DNA of 64,000 nt from contig CM048747.1 in NCBI GenBank assembly GCA_026315105.1, forward strand, positions 285,227,154 through 285,291,153, read 5' to 3'. Shown piece by piece: positions 1-12,324 of the stretch. Source of the DNA: Locusta migratoria (taxonomy: Eukaryota; Arthropoda; Insecta; Orthoptera; Acrididae). A model generated the notes under the pieces. That model worked only from the letters and a program-made list of their open reading frames with translations. It searched no databases and was not told where the DNA came from. A program made the translations under genes and the position numbers. Position 1 is the first letter of the stretch. The number at the start of each line of letters is the position of its first letter.

Positions 1-231
1 ATCTGATTACGAAGGTCCTAACTGGTTGCTATCTCCGTCCGAAGTGCACGGTGTCCTTCAGTGGTGGCCACGAGCGGAGTTGTCGCAGAGGGCGCTCGTG
101 GCTGTCGTCGTGAGAACGCCGCGCCGTGCGTGCATGGCGGCGCGCGGCGAAAGTAGGTGGCGCGCACTTTGTACTTGTGCGACACCACACTATTCTTTGA
201 TTTTAATAGTCAATAACTTTCAATGAAAGGA
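1..231. other. GC-rich stretch at window start, unidentified
   Basis: Bases about 40-180 are clearly richer in G+C and CpG than the AT-rich DNA that follows. A 66-codon reading frame lies here on the plus strand (26-226), but its arginine- and alanine-rich translation shows no motif I know. It could be the edge of a repeat that starts outside the window. Confidence 0.3.
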
Positions 232-689
232 AGAGGGTTAGCTTTCTAACTACAAAAGTGAAACAGGTAAAGAAGTTTAACTTTCTCAATTATTATTAGC
301 AATAATGATTACATTACCTTATGATTGGGAAACAACAAAAATCTTCTCAGGCTGATACATATAGCTATGAATGATACAAAATCTTATGAAGACAGATTTC
401 AAAATTATTCCATCAGCTCGTACAAAACTTGCTGCCTCAGCAGCTAACCAAAGCACGTCCGTTCAATACCAGAGCTACACACCAACTCTCCTCTTTCTGT
501 TCAGCTACTACTCACATATATAGTCTTTGACAGAGATGTTACACAACAGAGTGAACCATAGACGTAGTTACTCAAAGAATTTCATACAACATTTTACATA
601 CAAATATCGATAGAAGACAGGCGAAACAATATTACTGAATTTGTTCAGACATGTTTCAAGTAAAGTCACCAGAAGATCAGAAACAACAG

Positions 690-830
690 CGTAATGTTTT
701 AGATAAGATATCTGCATTTCGCAGAAACTGGCAGTTGACCATAAATAACACAAAGTGTGAAGTCATCCACATGATTACTAAAAGAAATCCGCTAAGCTTC
801 CTTTACAAGATAAATCAGTGAAATCTGTAT
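690..830 (+). pseudogene. LINE reverse transcriptase scrap (thumb region)
   Basis: A short plus-strand reading frame translates to NWQLTINNTKCEVIHM preceded by LDKISAF. This matches the pattern after the YADD box in CR1/Jockey-type reverse transcriptases (a W followed by N.. K..V.. H/F). No start codon, YADD box or 3' tail is visible, so this is an isolated relic. The call rests on motif memory only. Confidence 0.4.
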
Positions 831-2034
831 TTTTCAACCTTTCAGCGGCTGGAACTTGCTGCAGTATGGCAGTATGGTTGGTAATCAGGTCTAGCATGCT
901 GATTATTTAGTTTAGTGGGATGCTATAGCACTTACAATGCTTCTCTGCATGTTGCAAGCTTGGACACAGAAAGGGCTAAAGGAATGTTTTCAACCTAGGC
1001 CGAGGAATCTCTGTCCACAGGCTAATGGAAGCAATGAGCGAAAATTGATGTCCAGTTAGTTCTTGTCCAGCTAAATGACTCGTAAAATACTCCTCTCACA
1101 TTACTCTATAGAGTACACGTAAGACAGTGTATCCTCTAAACAACACTGCGATATTTGGATTCTAACGATCACGACTTCTAAATATTGGTTTCATACGTCT
1201 ATATAGTTTACTCTCTGGTAATTTGGATGGTCTGGTCGCATTTGTTTTTTGTAGCTATATTATTATTGCAGTATGTTTTCTTTGTAAATACAGAACTCTG
1301 TCATGGTTAGAGTGGATAACGATGATTTATATGCAGATTTTAGAGCGATGGCATTCTTCTCTCACATGACATAATTAGCAGCGTCAAACTGACGACGCTT
1401 CCACATTATTAATTGTTTTAAAAGCTAGATGACCTATTGTTCGTTTCTCATTATCCCAGTGTGACAAGAGAGCAAGGGAGGGTTAGGTGGTGAGCTTGAT
1501 TGGACTTACCTGCACACATGTCTGAATCACGCAACTATGTCCTTCAATCCAAATACATTACGGTGAGTGCTAATTTTTATTTTATGTTTGCCGTGAGTTG
1601 GATGAACGACTGTGTGTTTTGGTTCTACCTTTCATCACCAGCGTGTCGAACACTCACCCCAGAATTGATTACATGTAGTTTTTCCATATATCCTCGGTAG
1701 ACAGCATAATGCGTGCACTAAAACAGTGTTGAGCACAACCCCCATTGCAGAGCCCGATGCCCTTCTTTCTATCTTTATTTTTAAAATTTTTGTGAATATT
1801 TGGCGCTATGGAAATAGTTAATTTTGCTACTATCTCATAGTTTTTGTGAAATATTTAGTGATTAATGGGCGAATGCGCCTGTTTCTACACTTAAGCAGTG
1901 TTAAGGTATAGATTTCGTATCTAGAGTTTATATATAGTACTGTAGTATTTATTACATTCCATGTGACTTGTCTGATGCCTGGAGTTGTCTTTGATCATGG
2001 CGTTAGCGTAATTATTATACCATAGACCTTATGT
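831..2034. other. AT-rich stretch without recognised features
   Basis: Only short frames occur here; the longest plus-strand one (1500-1700, 66 codons) shows no known motif. I see no long repeat, tRNA-like head or terminal inverted repeat. Confidence 0.5.
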
Positions 2035-2047
2035 CATATGACTTACA

Positions 2048-2081
2048 TTTGATTTGATTTGATTTGATTTGATTTGATTTT
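2048..2081. repeat. (TTTGA)n pentanucleotide tail of the LINE
   Basis: About seven head-to-tail TTTGA units lie at the 3' end of the minus-strand LINE. Such short tandem tails replace poly(A) in several LINE clades, so I read this as the retrotransposition tail. Confidence 0.8.
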
Positions 2082-2150
2082 TCCAGGGAAGCGAAAACAG
2101 TCTTGGTCCAACCCGCCACTGCCCACCCCGAAACTAAGTTTATTGTATAT

Positions 2151-2926
2151 CTAGTAAAGCCAACCAATGCCCTTGAACAGTGCAAGGAGTCCCTTTACCA
2201 GTTCTTTATTAGACACAATTTCATCGGGTCTGGTTGTCCCAAAGGTTCTGTGCCTTTTACTCTCCAATGCAATGCATTCGAAGATTAGATGTGATGCAGT
2301 TTCATCACTGTCATCACAGATCCTACATTTAGGGTCCTCTTCTGTTATTCCCATTGTATGTAGGTGTTTTTTGAAATTCCCATGGCCTGTCAGCAATCCA
2401 ACCATGAGTCTAATCTCTCTCCTGTTCAGGCCCAGGATTGCAGAGCTTCTTTTAAAACATGGCTTTGGCATCATTACCTTGCCATGTTTTTGTTGATGGA
2501 CTTCTGAGCCAGTTACGTAGCTCCAATTTGATCATTGCCTTGGTGATTGTCAGGACAGGTTCCGGTCCAATAAATGGAGACTCTGCCCCCATCCTGGCTA
2601 ATCTGTCGGAATGTTCGTTGCCACTGATTCCCGAGTGGCCAGGGACCCACAATAGGTTACTTTATTGCTTTCCCCTAGCTCCACCAGAACCCTGTGACAT
2701 TCTGCAACAATTTTAGACCTTCTTGCAGGAGCTGCCAATGATCTCAGGGCTGCCTGGCTGTCTGAATAGATATAGATGCTACAATCTTTGTAGCACCTAC
2801 GCAAATTCTCCTCCACACATGCCCTGATGGCAGTGATTTCGGCCCTCCAGTCTTGGCTGCACTGCACCGCGTATAACCCGGCCCCAACGCCTTGGTCCGA
2901 TTTTGACCCGTCAGTGAACCAGACAA
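2151..2926 (-). pseudogene. LINE RNase H and C-terminal zinc motif, frame-broken
   Basis: Several short minus-strand frames add up to the end of ORF2. One gives IYSDSQAALRSL, typical of the RNase H strand holding a catalytic Asp; the next gives WVPGHSGISGNEHSDRLA, the RNase H His loop and last Asp. The last frame (2474-2151) has C-x2-C-x9-H-x4-C within PKCRICDD...SHLIFEC, the usual C-terminal motif of such LINEs. At least two frameshifts separate the pieces, so no intact RNase H can be made. Confidence 0.8.
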
Positions 2927-3454
2927 TAGCCCTTGTACGATGTCGTACTATTTCCTCCCACTGCTCCCTACATCCAATCGCTACAATGAAAGGCTTGTTG
3001 AAGCAGTATGGGGTTATAATCTAGTCGGCTGGCATTTCCCCAACCTTTCCTATATTTGCCTCAGTCACTATTTTTCACTATTTTAGTGTGTGATTCTGGA
3101 CATCCCAAAGAGTTCCAGTTGTTGCCAGTTTTGAGTCTGTATGCACCAGCCGCTGCTTCCATCTTGACCCAAAGGTGTAATGGGGGCATATCCAGCGTGG
3201 TTTCCATCCCAGCAGTTGGTGTGCCTGTTATGACTAAGCAGGCTAGTCTCTGCACCTTACCAAGATCCTTAGCAGCAACCTGCTGTTCTTCCACCAAACG
3301 ACTGCCCAATAGGTGATCCTGGGTCTAATCACCGTGGTGTATATCCACTGCATACCCTTGGGGCTCAGGCTCTCCACTAGCTCTCCTGGTACTTACCAAA
3401 GTACCTTTTGCCTTGGAGCAAATATTCCTAATGTGAGGGGTCCATGTCAGTTTC

Positions 3455-5718
3455 TCATCTAGGGTAACCCCTAGATATTTCAGTCCCCTTCACAGGTAGC
3501 GCTTCATTGAAAAGCTTTAGATTCCAACTTGAGTGTTGGATATGTTTCTTTGTGAATGGTACAACAACAGTCTTCTTAGGACTAACCCCCAGATCCTGTT
3601 TTCTGCACCAGTCTTGCACAGTGTCCAATGCACCTTGTGCCATATTCTTCACTGTGTCAGCAAATTTGCCAAGTATTCCTATGACAAGATCATCTGCGTA
3701 TCCTTGGCAAAAGTACTGCCTAGAGTTTAATTCTCCAATGAGATCATTCACCACTAGATTCCACAATAAAGGGGAAAGAACTCCTCCTTGCGGGAAACCC
3801 CTAGAGGTGTTGATTAGCATTTTTTCATTCATCATGGTAGCCTCTACCTTTCTTCCACTGAGCATGGCCCTAGTCCACCTACATATAGTGGTCCCTAGGT
3901 CATGCACTTCTGCTGCCCCAACCATGAAATCGAAGGTCGTGTTGCTAAAAGCCCCCTCGATATCCAGGAAGATGCAGAGGGCTATTTCCTGAAAGTGTAG
4001 TGCTTTCTCCACCTTCCCAGCGAGTTGGTGGAGAGCTGTCTCACATGATTTATCTGGTTGATATGCATGTTGGTTTGAATGTAGAGGAGCCCTACTTAAC
4101 CTCCTTCCTCCAACATGCACATTAACCAGCTTTTCCAATGTCTTAAGAATGAAGGAGGACAGGCTGATTGGTCTCATATCCTTGACCTTGGTATGATAAA
4201 TTCGCCCTGGTTTTGGAATGAAGACAACCTTCACTGCCCTCCAGCCATTGGGAATGATTCCTGCTGCTAGGCTAACCCTGAATAACCTGCATAGGAATCT
4301 AATAAGATTTTCTCCCGCTTGTTGCAGGAGAGCTGGAAAGATTCCATCGGGGCCAGGTGACTTGAACGGCTTAAATGTTCCTACCGCCCATCGGAACTTA
4401 CTGAAATCGCCACACTCCTTGGCCAAATCCCAGTCCTCTTTGCGAATACCTGAGAACCGTTCTCTCTCAGGAATCGCATTCTGGTCTGAGTTATCCCCCA
4501 GAGTATATTGAGGAAAGTGAGTCTTGAGGAGCAGTTCCAGCGTTTTGTGTGCTGTCTTTGTATACTCCCCATCCTCCTTCCTCAATGTTCCTCCTGAATT
4601 AGTTGGTACCCTAGTGAGGATTTTATGAAGTCTCGCTTGAGCAGCCGTGCCCTCCACTTCCTCACAGAATACCTTCCAGGATGCCTCCTTTGCCCGTCTG
4701 ATGGCAAGGCTGTAGTTGACAAGGGCCTCACGATACTTTACCCATTGTCCTTTGTGCCTCGCAAGGTTAAACAATCTTCGTACCTGTTTCCTTTGCATTT
4801 CCAGGTTATTATTCCACCAAGGCACACTCCTATTTGTGCACTTCTTGGTGATTAAGCAGTTGTCCTGGTATAAGGTCACTATAGCAGAGGTTACGGCCTC
4901 TGCTATTTCCTCAACCTCTGCTGGATTCCTTATCGAAGTTTTAATTTCCGATAGGCTGAAGTCAAGATCTCTCCTATATGTCTCCCAGTCCGTTTTCCTG
5001 GGATTCCTATAGGCCATGGTCTGTCTGATTCCCATTTCAACCTTGAATTTGATATACATTTGATCTGATGAGAATGGCTCCAGGACCACATATCACTGTT
5101 TGACGTAACTTCCCATCATCATTGAACTAAAAGTTATGTCAATTACTTCTTCCCTTCTACTATTCCTGAATGTAGGTTCATCACCCCTATTCAGGATCTC
5201 CAAGTTGTTAGATAGGAGAAATTCAAGAAGGTGCTCCCCTCTACTGTTGGTGTCCTTGCTGCCCCACGATAGATTGTGGGCATTGGCATCACATCCCACC
5301 AACAGTTCGTCACCTTTCCGATGGCAGGCTTCCGTCAGTCTCCTCACTTCCAAAGAAGTAGGAGAGCTGTCTTCATAAGGAAGGTATGCTGAGGCCAAAA
5401 CATTTTCCCTCGTGATACCTTCCTCACGTTGCTGCATTCTGATAGTCACCAGGTCCCTTAACAAAAATCCGTCATTGGTATGAAAGGTATTCAATTTCCA
5501 ACATAAATGCATGTTCTGGAGTTTTTTAGATTTCTAGCATAAATCAGCTTACCTCCAGTACCACCGAGGCCCGATACACCCTCTTTGTATAAATAGGGTT
5601 GTTGTATCAGGGCCACGTCCACCTCCTGTCTCGCCATGCGACGGCTCAGGGCAGCAGTGGCCCCTTTACTGTGCTGCAGGTTTATCTGCAGCACTTCCAG
5701 TCCCCATCTTGCTGCCAT
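3455..5718 (-). pseudogene. LINE ORF2 endonuclease and reverse transcriptase
   Basis: The start, MAARWGLEVLQINLQHSK, is the first strand of an AP endonuclease (the N of QINLQ is conserved). A frameshift near 5510 moves the frame; then GCDANAHNLSWGS gives the D-x-N endonuclease core. A single in-frame TGA at 5095-5093 separates this from the 544-codon frame 5089-3455. That frame has SPGPDGI, RPISLSSF, FLDIEGAFSNT (palm Asp), a PQGGVLSPLLWN box and GYADDLVI with both catalytic Asp. The reading ends at LFNEAL just before the thumb, where a further break occurs. It is a non-functional but well-preserved retrotransposase. Confidence 0.85.
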
Positions 5719-6135
5719 TATTGCCTTTAAGGTCTTTGATTACCCTGACGGCGACCTGTGAGAACCCTAAAAACAGTTTCAGGCCTTGCTCTCGCATTGC
5801 CTTCAGGAACTTCTCTCCGACCTCCACCACCAGGGTTGGTGGTCTTAGGGAGTCTTAGATTCCTCCCTAACCCTCTTGCCACCTGTCTTTGACGTCGAGG
5901 GGGTCTGTGTATCCCCTTCTACCTGAGGCAGTTTCTTTTTGGGGGTCTCTGGCTCAAGCTCTATTGATTCCCTCCACGTATGCTTAGGAAGCCATTCTTT
6001 TCCTTCCTTTTGCCTCTGTTCCTAGAGAAGTTTCCTCCTCTGAGCCCCAGACAAGGCCTTAATCCTAATCTGGAGCAACTTCTCTGTTACAGTTCCCACT
6101 TCTTGCTCAGGTCTAGACCCTGATTCAGAAGTAGG

Positions 6136-6221
6136 GCCGCGGTGGAGTAGCCGAGCGGTCTAAGGCGTGTCGCTGCGGAGCGCGCGGTTGCTCGCCGCGG
6201 AGTTTCGAGTCCTCCCTGGGG

Positions 6222-6277
<56 letters not shown>

Positions 6278-6373
6278 TTGTCCTTAGGTTAGTTTACTTA
6301 GGTTTAAGTAGTTTGTAAGCTACGGACTGATGACCACGTAGTTTGGTCCGATAGATCTATAAACATTTGAACA
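6136..6373 (+). mobile_element. SINE-A (tRNA-Leu-like head), inserted in LINE ORF1
   Basis: The head has a tRNA-like A box (AGCCGAGCGG) and B box, here TTTCGAGTCC, followed by the SINE-A body and the ending ACATTTGAACAT. It is flanked by the 11-bp duplication TCAGAAGTAGG (6125-6135 and 6374-6384), so it inserted after the LINE. The body holds a long (GT)n run at 6224-6270. Confidence 0.9.
6224..6270. repeat. (GT)n microsatellite inside SINE-A
   Basis: About 23 GT units occur just after the tRNA-like head, where other copies carry only a short TGTGTTGTCC. It grew within the SINE rather than from flanking DNA. Confidence 0.9.
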
Positions 6374-6814
6374 TCAGAAGTAGGAGTGCACTCCATCGGT
6401 CATGATCCCGATATCTGAGATCTCAGATTGCCCCTCAGATTCTTTTAAAATACTTTCTTTCTCTTTGTTCATCTTAGTCCCACGAGATTTAGGGATTTAT
6501 ATGGTCCACACCACGATAACCCCGCGCGGTGCAAGGCTGCTTACTCAGGGAGGTCGCCCAGTATCCCTGAGGCTCCGTTCAAGACACATCCACCCATGTG
6601 CCACCCACCCCTCGGCACGGATCGCATCACACCTTGGGTTGGGAAAGGAATTGGGAAAGGACTGGGAGAGGATAAGGAAGACGGGACGTTGTGGGACACG
6701 TTTGGTCTGATCCATCAGCTGAGGCCTTCGGTATAGCCCTCAGCTTCACACGGATACGCAAGCCTCTCCACCCGCATGGACAGTGCTTCGTCAAGGTGGT
6801 GTCCCCCGGAGAGG

Positions 6815-7263
6815 TGACTTGACATAACTTATTATATACAATTAGCCACTAGCTGACTCTCAGTAAAGTGCACAAACTTCGAATGACAAATGAATTTATA
6901 ACATAAAACTTACCCTCGATCTCTAACAAAGCTAACGGAATTCTTAACATATCATATAGACCTCCAGTAACGTAAATATGATAATAATATAATTACTTTA
7001 TCATATTTGCTCAATACAGTCCCTAGAAGTCAAAAGACAAAATTACATAAATATTAGAAAAAATGTTTATAATAATTACCAACACACTCTGATCCAAAAC
7101 AAATCCAAAGGACATCTCGCTACGCTGATAAGCTGGATACTCCATGCATTCAATTACTCGAGTTATTAAAACTATGAGGGCATGGAGCTTTTTTTGAATC
7201 CCATTGCTTAAAGACGGCATGATAAGTATCACCATGCATAGTTCTGCATAACCAGTGCTTGAC
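6815..7263. other. AT-rich spacer, nothing recognised
   Basis: This lies between the LINE 5' end and the next SINE. I see no coding, repeat or RNA signature. Confidence 0.5.
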
Positions 7264-7274
7264 TCTAACTTTTG

Positions 7275-7474
7275 CGCCGGGCGCAGTGGCCGAGGAGACT
7301 GAGGCGCTCCAGTCACGTTCTGCACGGCCACTACGGTCGGGGGTTCGAATCCCCCCTCGGGCATGGACATTTTTGACGTCCTTAGGATTAGCTAGTTCAT
7401 AAGTAGTTTGTAAGTTTAGGGACTGATGACCCCGTAGTTAAGTCTCATAGACTTTACAAACATTTGCACATTTT
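7275..7474 (+). mobile_element. SINE-A copy, plus strand
   Basis: The full tRNA-like head (B box GGTTCGAATCC), body and T-rich end are present. The duplication TCTAACTTTTG flanks it exactly at 7264-7274 and 7475-7485. The 5' pair of bases of the head is changed relative to other copies. Confidence 0.92.
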
Positions 7475-7621
7475 TCTAACTTTTGGTACCTGAAACGCAT
7501 GATTAGTAGAGATAGGATTGGGGTGGTAGAATGGATGATTTTTAGTATAGGTGTAACCTTATACCCAGCAAATGTGTGATACGAAAGAGAGGGTTGAATC
7601 TTACTTATAAATCGTGCGAGT

Positions 7622-7805
7622 TAAAAAATAAATAAATAAAATAAAATAAAATAAAAATAAAAATGTTCCAATGTTTGTAGAACTTATGGGATTTAACAAC
7701 GGGGTCATCAGTCCCTAAGCTTACAAACTACTTATGAACTAGCTAAGACTAATGACGGCACAAATATCCATGCCCGAGGGGGGATTCGAACCCCTGACCG
7801 TATAA
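7622..7805 (-). mobile_element. SINE-A copy, 5' truncated, with long ATTT-type tail
   Basis: The 3' part of the head, body and tail lie on the minus strand. The tail on the SINE strand is about 40 nt of ATTTT/ATTT units rather than poly(A). A 13-bp duplication with one mismatch (AAATCGTGCGAGT / AAATCGAGCGAGT) flanks it at 7609-7621 and 7806-7818. The head is cut just inside the B box. Confidence 0.88.
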
Positions 7806-7818
7806 AAATCGAGCGAGT

Positions 7819-9597
7819 GTGTGACCTAACACCAGATATGACGTCATCGAATCTGCACTCGAACATACACTGTACACAACGAATTTGTTGCTATAGGCTG
7901 CGGTGAGGATGTAGGATTGTCTGAAACTTCTCGATGGTTTCGCATTTTTCACGAATGCTACAAGCTTTTCTACCATATGCAACTACAGTGACACAATCAC
8001 AATACATTTCTTTTACAGATACCAATTTCAATATATACAACTTTTACTATATACACATGTTTCATCGTCGAAAATGACACCACCAGCCTACGTGGAGTCT
8101 TTCTTTTACACTTTGGCCACTGAAAGACAAGCAAAACTAATACTTCCATATAAGGGTGTGCTATGGAGACTTTGAGGGAGATAAGGAAGGGTCTTTTACT
8201 TTATCACCCATGTCGTCAGGGCGGTGCAATAATTGGTTTCAAAGAATATTGCACCACATTACATTTTCTGCAAGGAGCAATAGGCCACATTTGTGACAAA
8301 TGATGCAGCACATCATATAATATGAAGCTCAGATGGGAGTAATTGGGCGTATTGGATACATGGCAAAGTGATATTTGCGTGTCTTATGCAGACAAAAATT
8401 GAATGAAGTAAATTCCTGATTGTTGGGCCAGCAATTCAGTAAATGTCTTTGAAGAACATTATAATAAAAGGTCCAGAATCACTCCTCAAAGTTTAATATT
8501 TAACGCTACAGCTATTTTAGCTCTTTGGCTCATTGAAGCACCTCCGTGTATATAAGGATTACATTAATTAATTTCACATATTCTCATGAATATGATACGA
8601 CGAAATTTACATACAATTTTTTTCCTTCTGTCTAAGACCTTTACAAACGCTGTATTTTGCTCCCTTTATGTAGTAACCGTTTGGAGTCCTAACGTTACGG
8701 TATCAGCACGATAATGATTTTGATCATATAATGACAACCTCTGAACCAACACTATATCTCAAAGGAAGTTGGATAGGTATGCGGAAATGATTTACTCCTA
8801 GCCTTGACCCTCACGCTACTGAATAAACTAAGTCGTCTATTGCGTGCTAGATTAATTCCCATAAAACTCAGTAAAACTACTTACTAGATTTCAGAAAGAA
8901 TGGAAACAAAATTTGGTCTGTATCGTATCAGAACGTAGCGCATATGCTACCAGAGTGATGATTTAATATAGTAACAGGACACAAAACAACTCCTACACAT
9001 TATTAATTATGTGGTGGAGTATTTTTAGCTAACATAAAAGGGTTTTTCGAAGACGTCTGGCCACATAGTGAGTGTGTATAAATATTACAAGGATTACGTA
9101 ACTTGAGACAGCTGCACAGAGAAAGGGGACAGGAGAAACAAGGAGAAAATTTATTTCTAGTGGCTTGTTAAGAGAACTGATGAATAATGGGGCCTTCCTT
9201 AAGTTGTGGGGAACGGTATTTAAACCCTGCATAAGTAGGCTTCAGCGACCTTAATGAATTACGTCGCTGAAAGCCTTTACCATCTATTCTTTGTCTTAAC
9301 GGAGCATCAAGGACACACACACACACACACACACTTGTGCAAACCACACTTAATGATTTTCATCGTAAACAATGACAAAGGTTCGTAGTTCCAGCGATGA
9401 CTGGGTGTATGATATTCTTCGTTTTTTTTTACTTTCCAAAGAATGTTACTAGTTTTGTTATTGTTCGCCTTCGACTATAAATAGTACTAGACCTGGCAGA
9501 CATTAGAGCGGCTATACACGTGGTGAGGTAGCAACACAGAACCACGTGACTGTTCGCAAACATTAGCCGGATATAAAGAACAGAGCTGCGCGTTCTG
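7819..9597. other. AT-rich stretch, no recognised element
   Basis: Only short scattered frames are present. A (CA)n run occurs at 9312-9334. I found no tRNA-like head or long inverted repeat. Confidence 0.5.
9312..9334. repeat. (CA)n microsatellite
   Basis: Eleven AC units in anonymous DNA. Confidence 0.9.
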
Positions 9598-9599
9598 TG

Positions 9600-9768
9600 G
9601 CGTCACTTTACGGATTGCGCGGACGCTCGCGTCGGAGGTTCGGTCCACCATCGGGCATGGCTGTTGTGTGTTGTCTTTAGAATAAGTTGGTTTAAGTATT
9701 TTGTAAGTGTAGGGGCCGATGTACTCTGCAGTTTGGTCCGTTATGTTTACGAACATTTGAATAAACAA
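9600..9768 (+). mobile_element. Degenerate SINE-A copy
   Basis: The tRNA-like head is eroded (B box GGTTCGGTCC remains) and the body keeps AGTATTTTGTAAG, GGGCCGATG and ACATTTGAAT. No clear target duplication remains, so this is an older copy. Confidence 0.75.
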
Positions 9769-10037
9769 TAGCTTAGCAGTATCAGAAAATGCCACACTTT
9801 TAAACTATTAATACTTGCATATGAAATTTATGTTACAGCCCTCTCCAAAAAGGTCTCTATAGTCATAATCCCTGACGAAAAACATTGTTTTGCCAACAGT
9901 TACGTGGTATTGTTGCAGATATGATGGTGCCACGAAAATGATGTCATATCCTTTGCTACCAATATTTATGTTCGAAGTTGTTCACATCAGTGTATAGTTC
10001 TGAATTTCTTCCTGCCTAACATTATCAAGACAAAATG

Positions 10038-10136
10038 AAAATGTTCAAATGTTTGTAAATCTATCGGACCAAACTGCGTGGTCATCAGTCCGTAGCGTAC
10101 AAACTACTTAAACTAAGGTAAACTAACCTAAGGACA

Positions 10137-10192
<56 letters not shown>

Positions 10193-10279
10193 GCCCTAGG
10201 AAAGACTCGAACCTCCGACGGCGAGCAACCGCGCGCTCCGCATCGAGGCGCCTTAGACCGCTCGGCTACTCCACCGCAG
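10038..10279 (-). mobile_element. SINE-A copy with internal (AC)n, minus strand
   Basis: A full-length copy of the same subfamily as 6136-6373. The 12-bp duplication CAAGACAAAATG flanks it exactly (10026-10037 and 10280-10291). The region just after the tRNA-like head is expanded to AC repeats (10137-10191). Confidence 0.93.
10137..10191. repeat. (AC)n microsatellite inside SINE-A
   Basis: The expansion sits at the same internal position as in the 6136 copy. Confidence 0.9.
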
Positions 10280-10291
10280 CAAGACAAAATG

Positions 10292-10808
10292 TATGATTAT
10301 TTTGTTGGTCACATGTATATAAATATTTTCCTGTGATTTTTTTAAAAGTCTTTGTGAAATATGACCGTATCATGATGCGACCTTCCTATCGGTACTCATC
10401 AGTAACAAATGGGCAATAAATAACTCAGGGTAATAAAAGGTTTATGGCTCGTTGTCTCTGTTCATAGGGATGAGATATGTATGTCAGCTTCTATGCCCTA
10501 AACAGCTACCCAAACTGTTTCAATAATTAATCTGTAGTTTAGCCAGTCTATCAATCTGTAAATAGTGACGGGAGAAATATACTCAAACATAAATTAAAGC
10601 TCTGAATAACCAACAAAATGGATTCTAAGATAATGTCCTGAAGATATTCACTCACGAATTTAATTTTTTGTAAGTGGAGTTTATTACTCATTTTGAACAT
10701 GAGATTGCGGAGGTGGTCCTACTTTATACATCGGTAAATAACTGAATATTTCCCCAAATATTGTTCATGAGAGCCACAATAATTACACACGCATTTGAGA
10801 GTAAAAGT
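10292..10808. other. AT-rich spacer, nothing recognised
   Basis: No coding or repeat signature seen between two SINE-A copies. Confidence 0.5.
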
Positions 10809-10816
10809 TCCAAATT

Positions 10817-11010
10817 ATTCAAATGTTTGTTAAGCTTAAGGGACTTAACTGCGGGGTCATCAGTCCCTCAACTTAGAAACTACTTATGAATTACCTTGTA
10901 CTAAAGCTGAAACCAACATACATGTCCGAGGGGGGATTCGAGCCACTGACCGTAGCGGCCGTGCAAACTGTGACTGGCGCGCCGCAGACCGCTCGGCCAC
11001 TGCAGCCGGC
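10817..11010 (-). mobile_element. SINE-A copy, minus strand
   Basis: A complete head and body ending in a tRNA-like GCCGGC start. The duplication TCCAAATT flanks it at 10809-10816 and 11011-11018. Confidence 0.9.
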
Positions 11011-11018
11011 TCCAAATT

Positions 11019-12324
11019 GTCACTCGTAAATTAATGAAATCTATCAAACATTGCAGTTCCAAAATAATCCGAGATTAATTACAGTATTTGTTATAAAACA
11101 CAGTTTGTCATTATACGAGTACACGATAGCTGAATTATCACAGTTCCACAGCCCTACCATCGTACATAGTTTACCACTTTTCACCCGGAGACTAAGATCT
11201 GCAGTCACAGTCACGTAAATTTTCTATGTCGACATGTGCCTATCTCTTCAAATCACAAGTTCGTAACCCGGCTATAGACCGCCCAAAGTCACAGCCTTTC
11301 ACCACCGCGTCCAAGCTACGAGTCCCTTCCCAAGCGTTCGAAAGCGTGATCTACCTGCTCCCAAAATTGTATCGTTCCGCGCATCCTAACGCCTCATCTT
11401 TAAAATATCACTTCCCTTCCAAAATATTATACATTTGAATATCACATAATTAAATGCTTTGACCACCACCCTACAAATGTTTACATTTAACAAATAAATA
11501 CATATTTCACAATACTAAAATCTGTTGAGACTGAAGCTCTTTGCTCAGGTAGCTATTAAGCGTGGCGTCTCACTGTTCAAATATACTGCCGCCGTCGAAA
11601 TATAGTTACACAATTAATATTTAATTTATCATTGCTTTTTATGCAAATATATTCAGTTCTCGTCCACAAATACATGTAACTGTTTATTTATACATTATCT
11701 GCTGCATATCTACTATATTTAGTCGGCCACAAAATATATAACTGGCAGTTTACAACAAACGAACGTTACTAAGAATAATATTAAATGTAATAAAATACAT
11801 ATATAAATGTAATGCGCCTTGCTGGGTTCATGTTTTGTGTTTCCGTGGTGGAATCCATGTTCTGACTCAAGAATATTACTACCTCAACGAAAAGCAGAAC
11901 AAGAGAGTAAAACAAAGTTTATTGAAAGAATACGGAAATAACGTGGTGCGTCTTTTAAGATACATAGCGTGGTGCAATGCTGCCCATTTGCTTCTTAAAC
12001 TGTTACTGATAAACATAACGTATCAATAATTGTAAATATAAGACATAATATTATTAAAGTACTGAAATTTATCGGATTTTCATCTTAAAGAATATTAAAG
12101 TGACGGCGTCTGATTCTCCCAAGTCTCCTGAATCATAAGATAATTATATGTGCCATATTATCATTCCCTGATTTTATATGGATTTTAGAATAATGTGTGT
12201 GGCTATATTGTATTTCAATTGCAATCTGGGATAGCCACCCTCGATAATTCAAGACCGTCGTTTCCTGTTCCCGAGCAGTTTAGGGTTTTCCTAACGACCT
12301 GTATTCCATTCACTAGGCCCAAAG
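11019..12324. other. AT-rich stretch without recognised features
   Basis: Frames of up to 70 codons occur (11226-11438, 11835-12029) but show no domain. No repeat copy elsewhere in the window was recognised. Confidence 0.5.

Larger units (their letters stand above)
5750..6472 (-). pseudogene. LINE ORF1 (gag-like) remnant, split by a SINE
   Basis: On the minus strand an ATG at 6472-6470 opens MNKEKESILKESEGQ, which runs into the SINE at 6373. After the SINE (from about 6135 down) the frame continues through LSGAQRRKLL, a motif I remember from LOA-type ORF1 proteins, and then meets a stop. A charged K/E/R-rich stretch follows. I could not see an intact CCHC knuckle. ORF1 proteins of this type bind the element RNA. 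Confidence 0.6.
2048..6814 (-). mobile_element. LOA/R1-type non-LTR retrotransposon, near full length
   Basis: A LINE of about 4.5 kb (without the nested SINE) reads on the minus strand. In order it carries an ORF1 remnant (about 6472-5750), an AP-type endonuclease (5718-5095), reverse transcriptase with a YADD box (to 3455), an RNase H domain (about 2867-2600) and a C-terminal CCHC-like cysteine motif (2474-2151). The 3' tail is a pentanucleotide repeat, AAATC on the element strand, at 2048-2081. RNase H after RT, plus GGVLSPLLWNLVVNDL, fits the LOA clade best, with R1 and I as alternatives. Disabled by one frameshift and one stop in the front half and several breaks after 3455. TGACTT occurs at both ends (2039 and 6815) and may be a short target duplication, so the 5' limit is approximate. 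Confidence 0.8.

Noticed and set aside
3507..3992. 161-codon plus-strand frame
   Set aside because: Antisense to the LINE reverse transcriptase; no independent motif.
6402..6710. 102-codon plus-strand frame
   Set aside because: Antisense to LINE ORF1 and 5' UTR; no motif.
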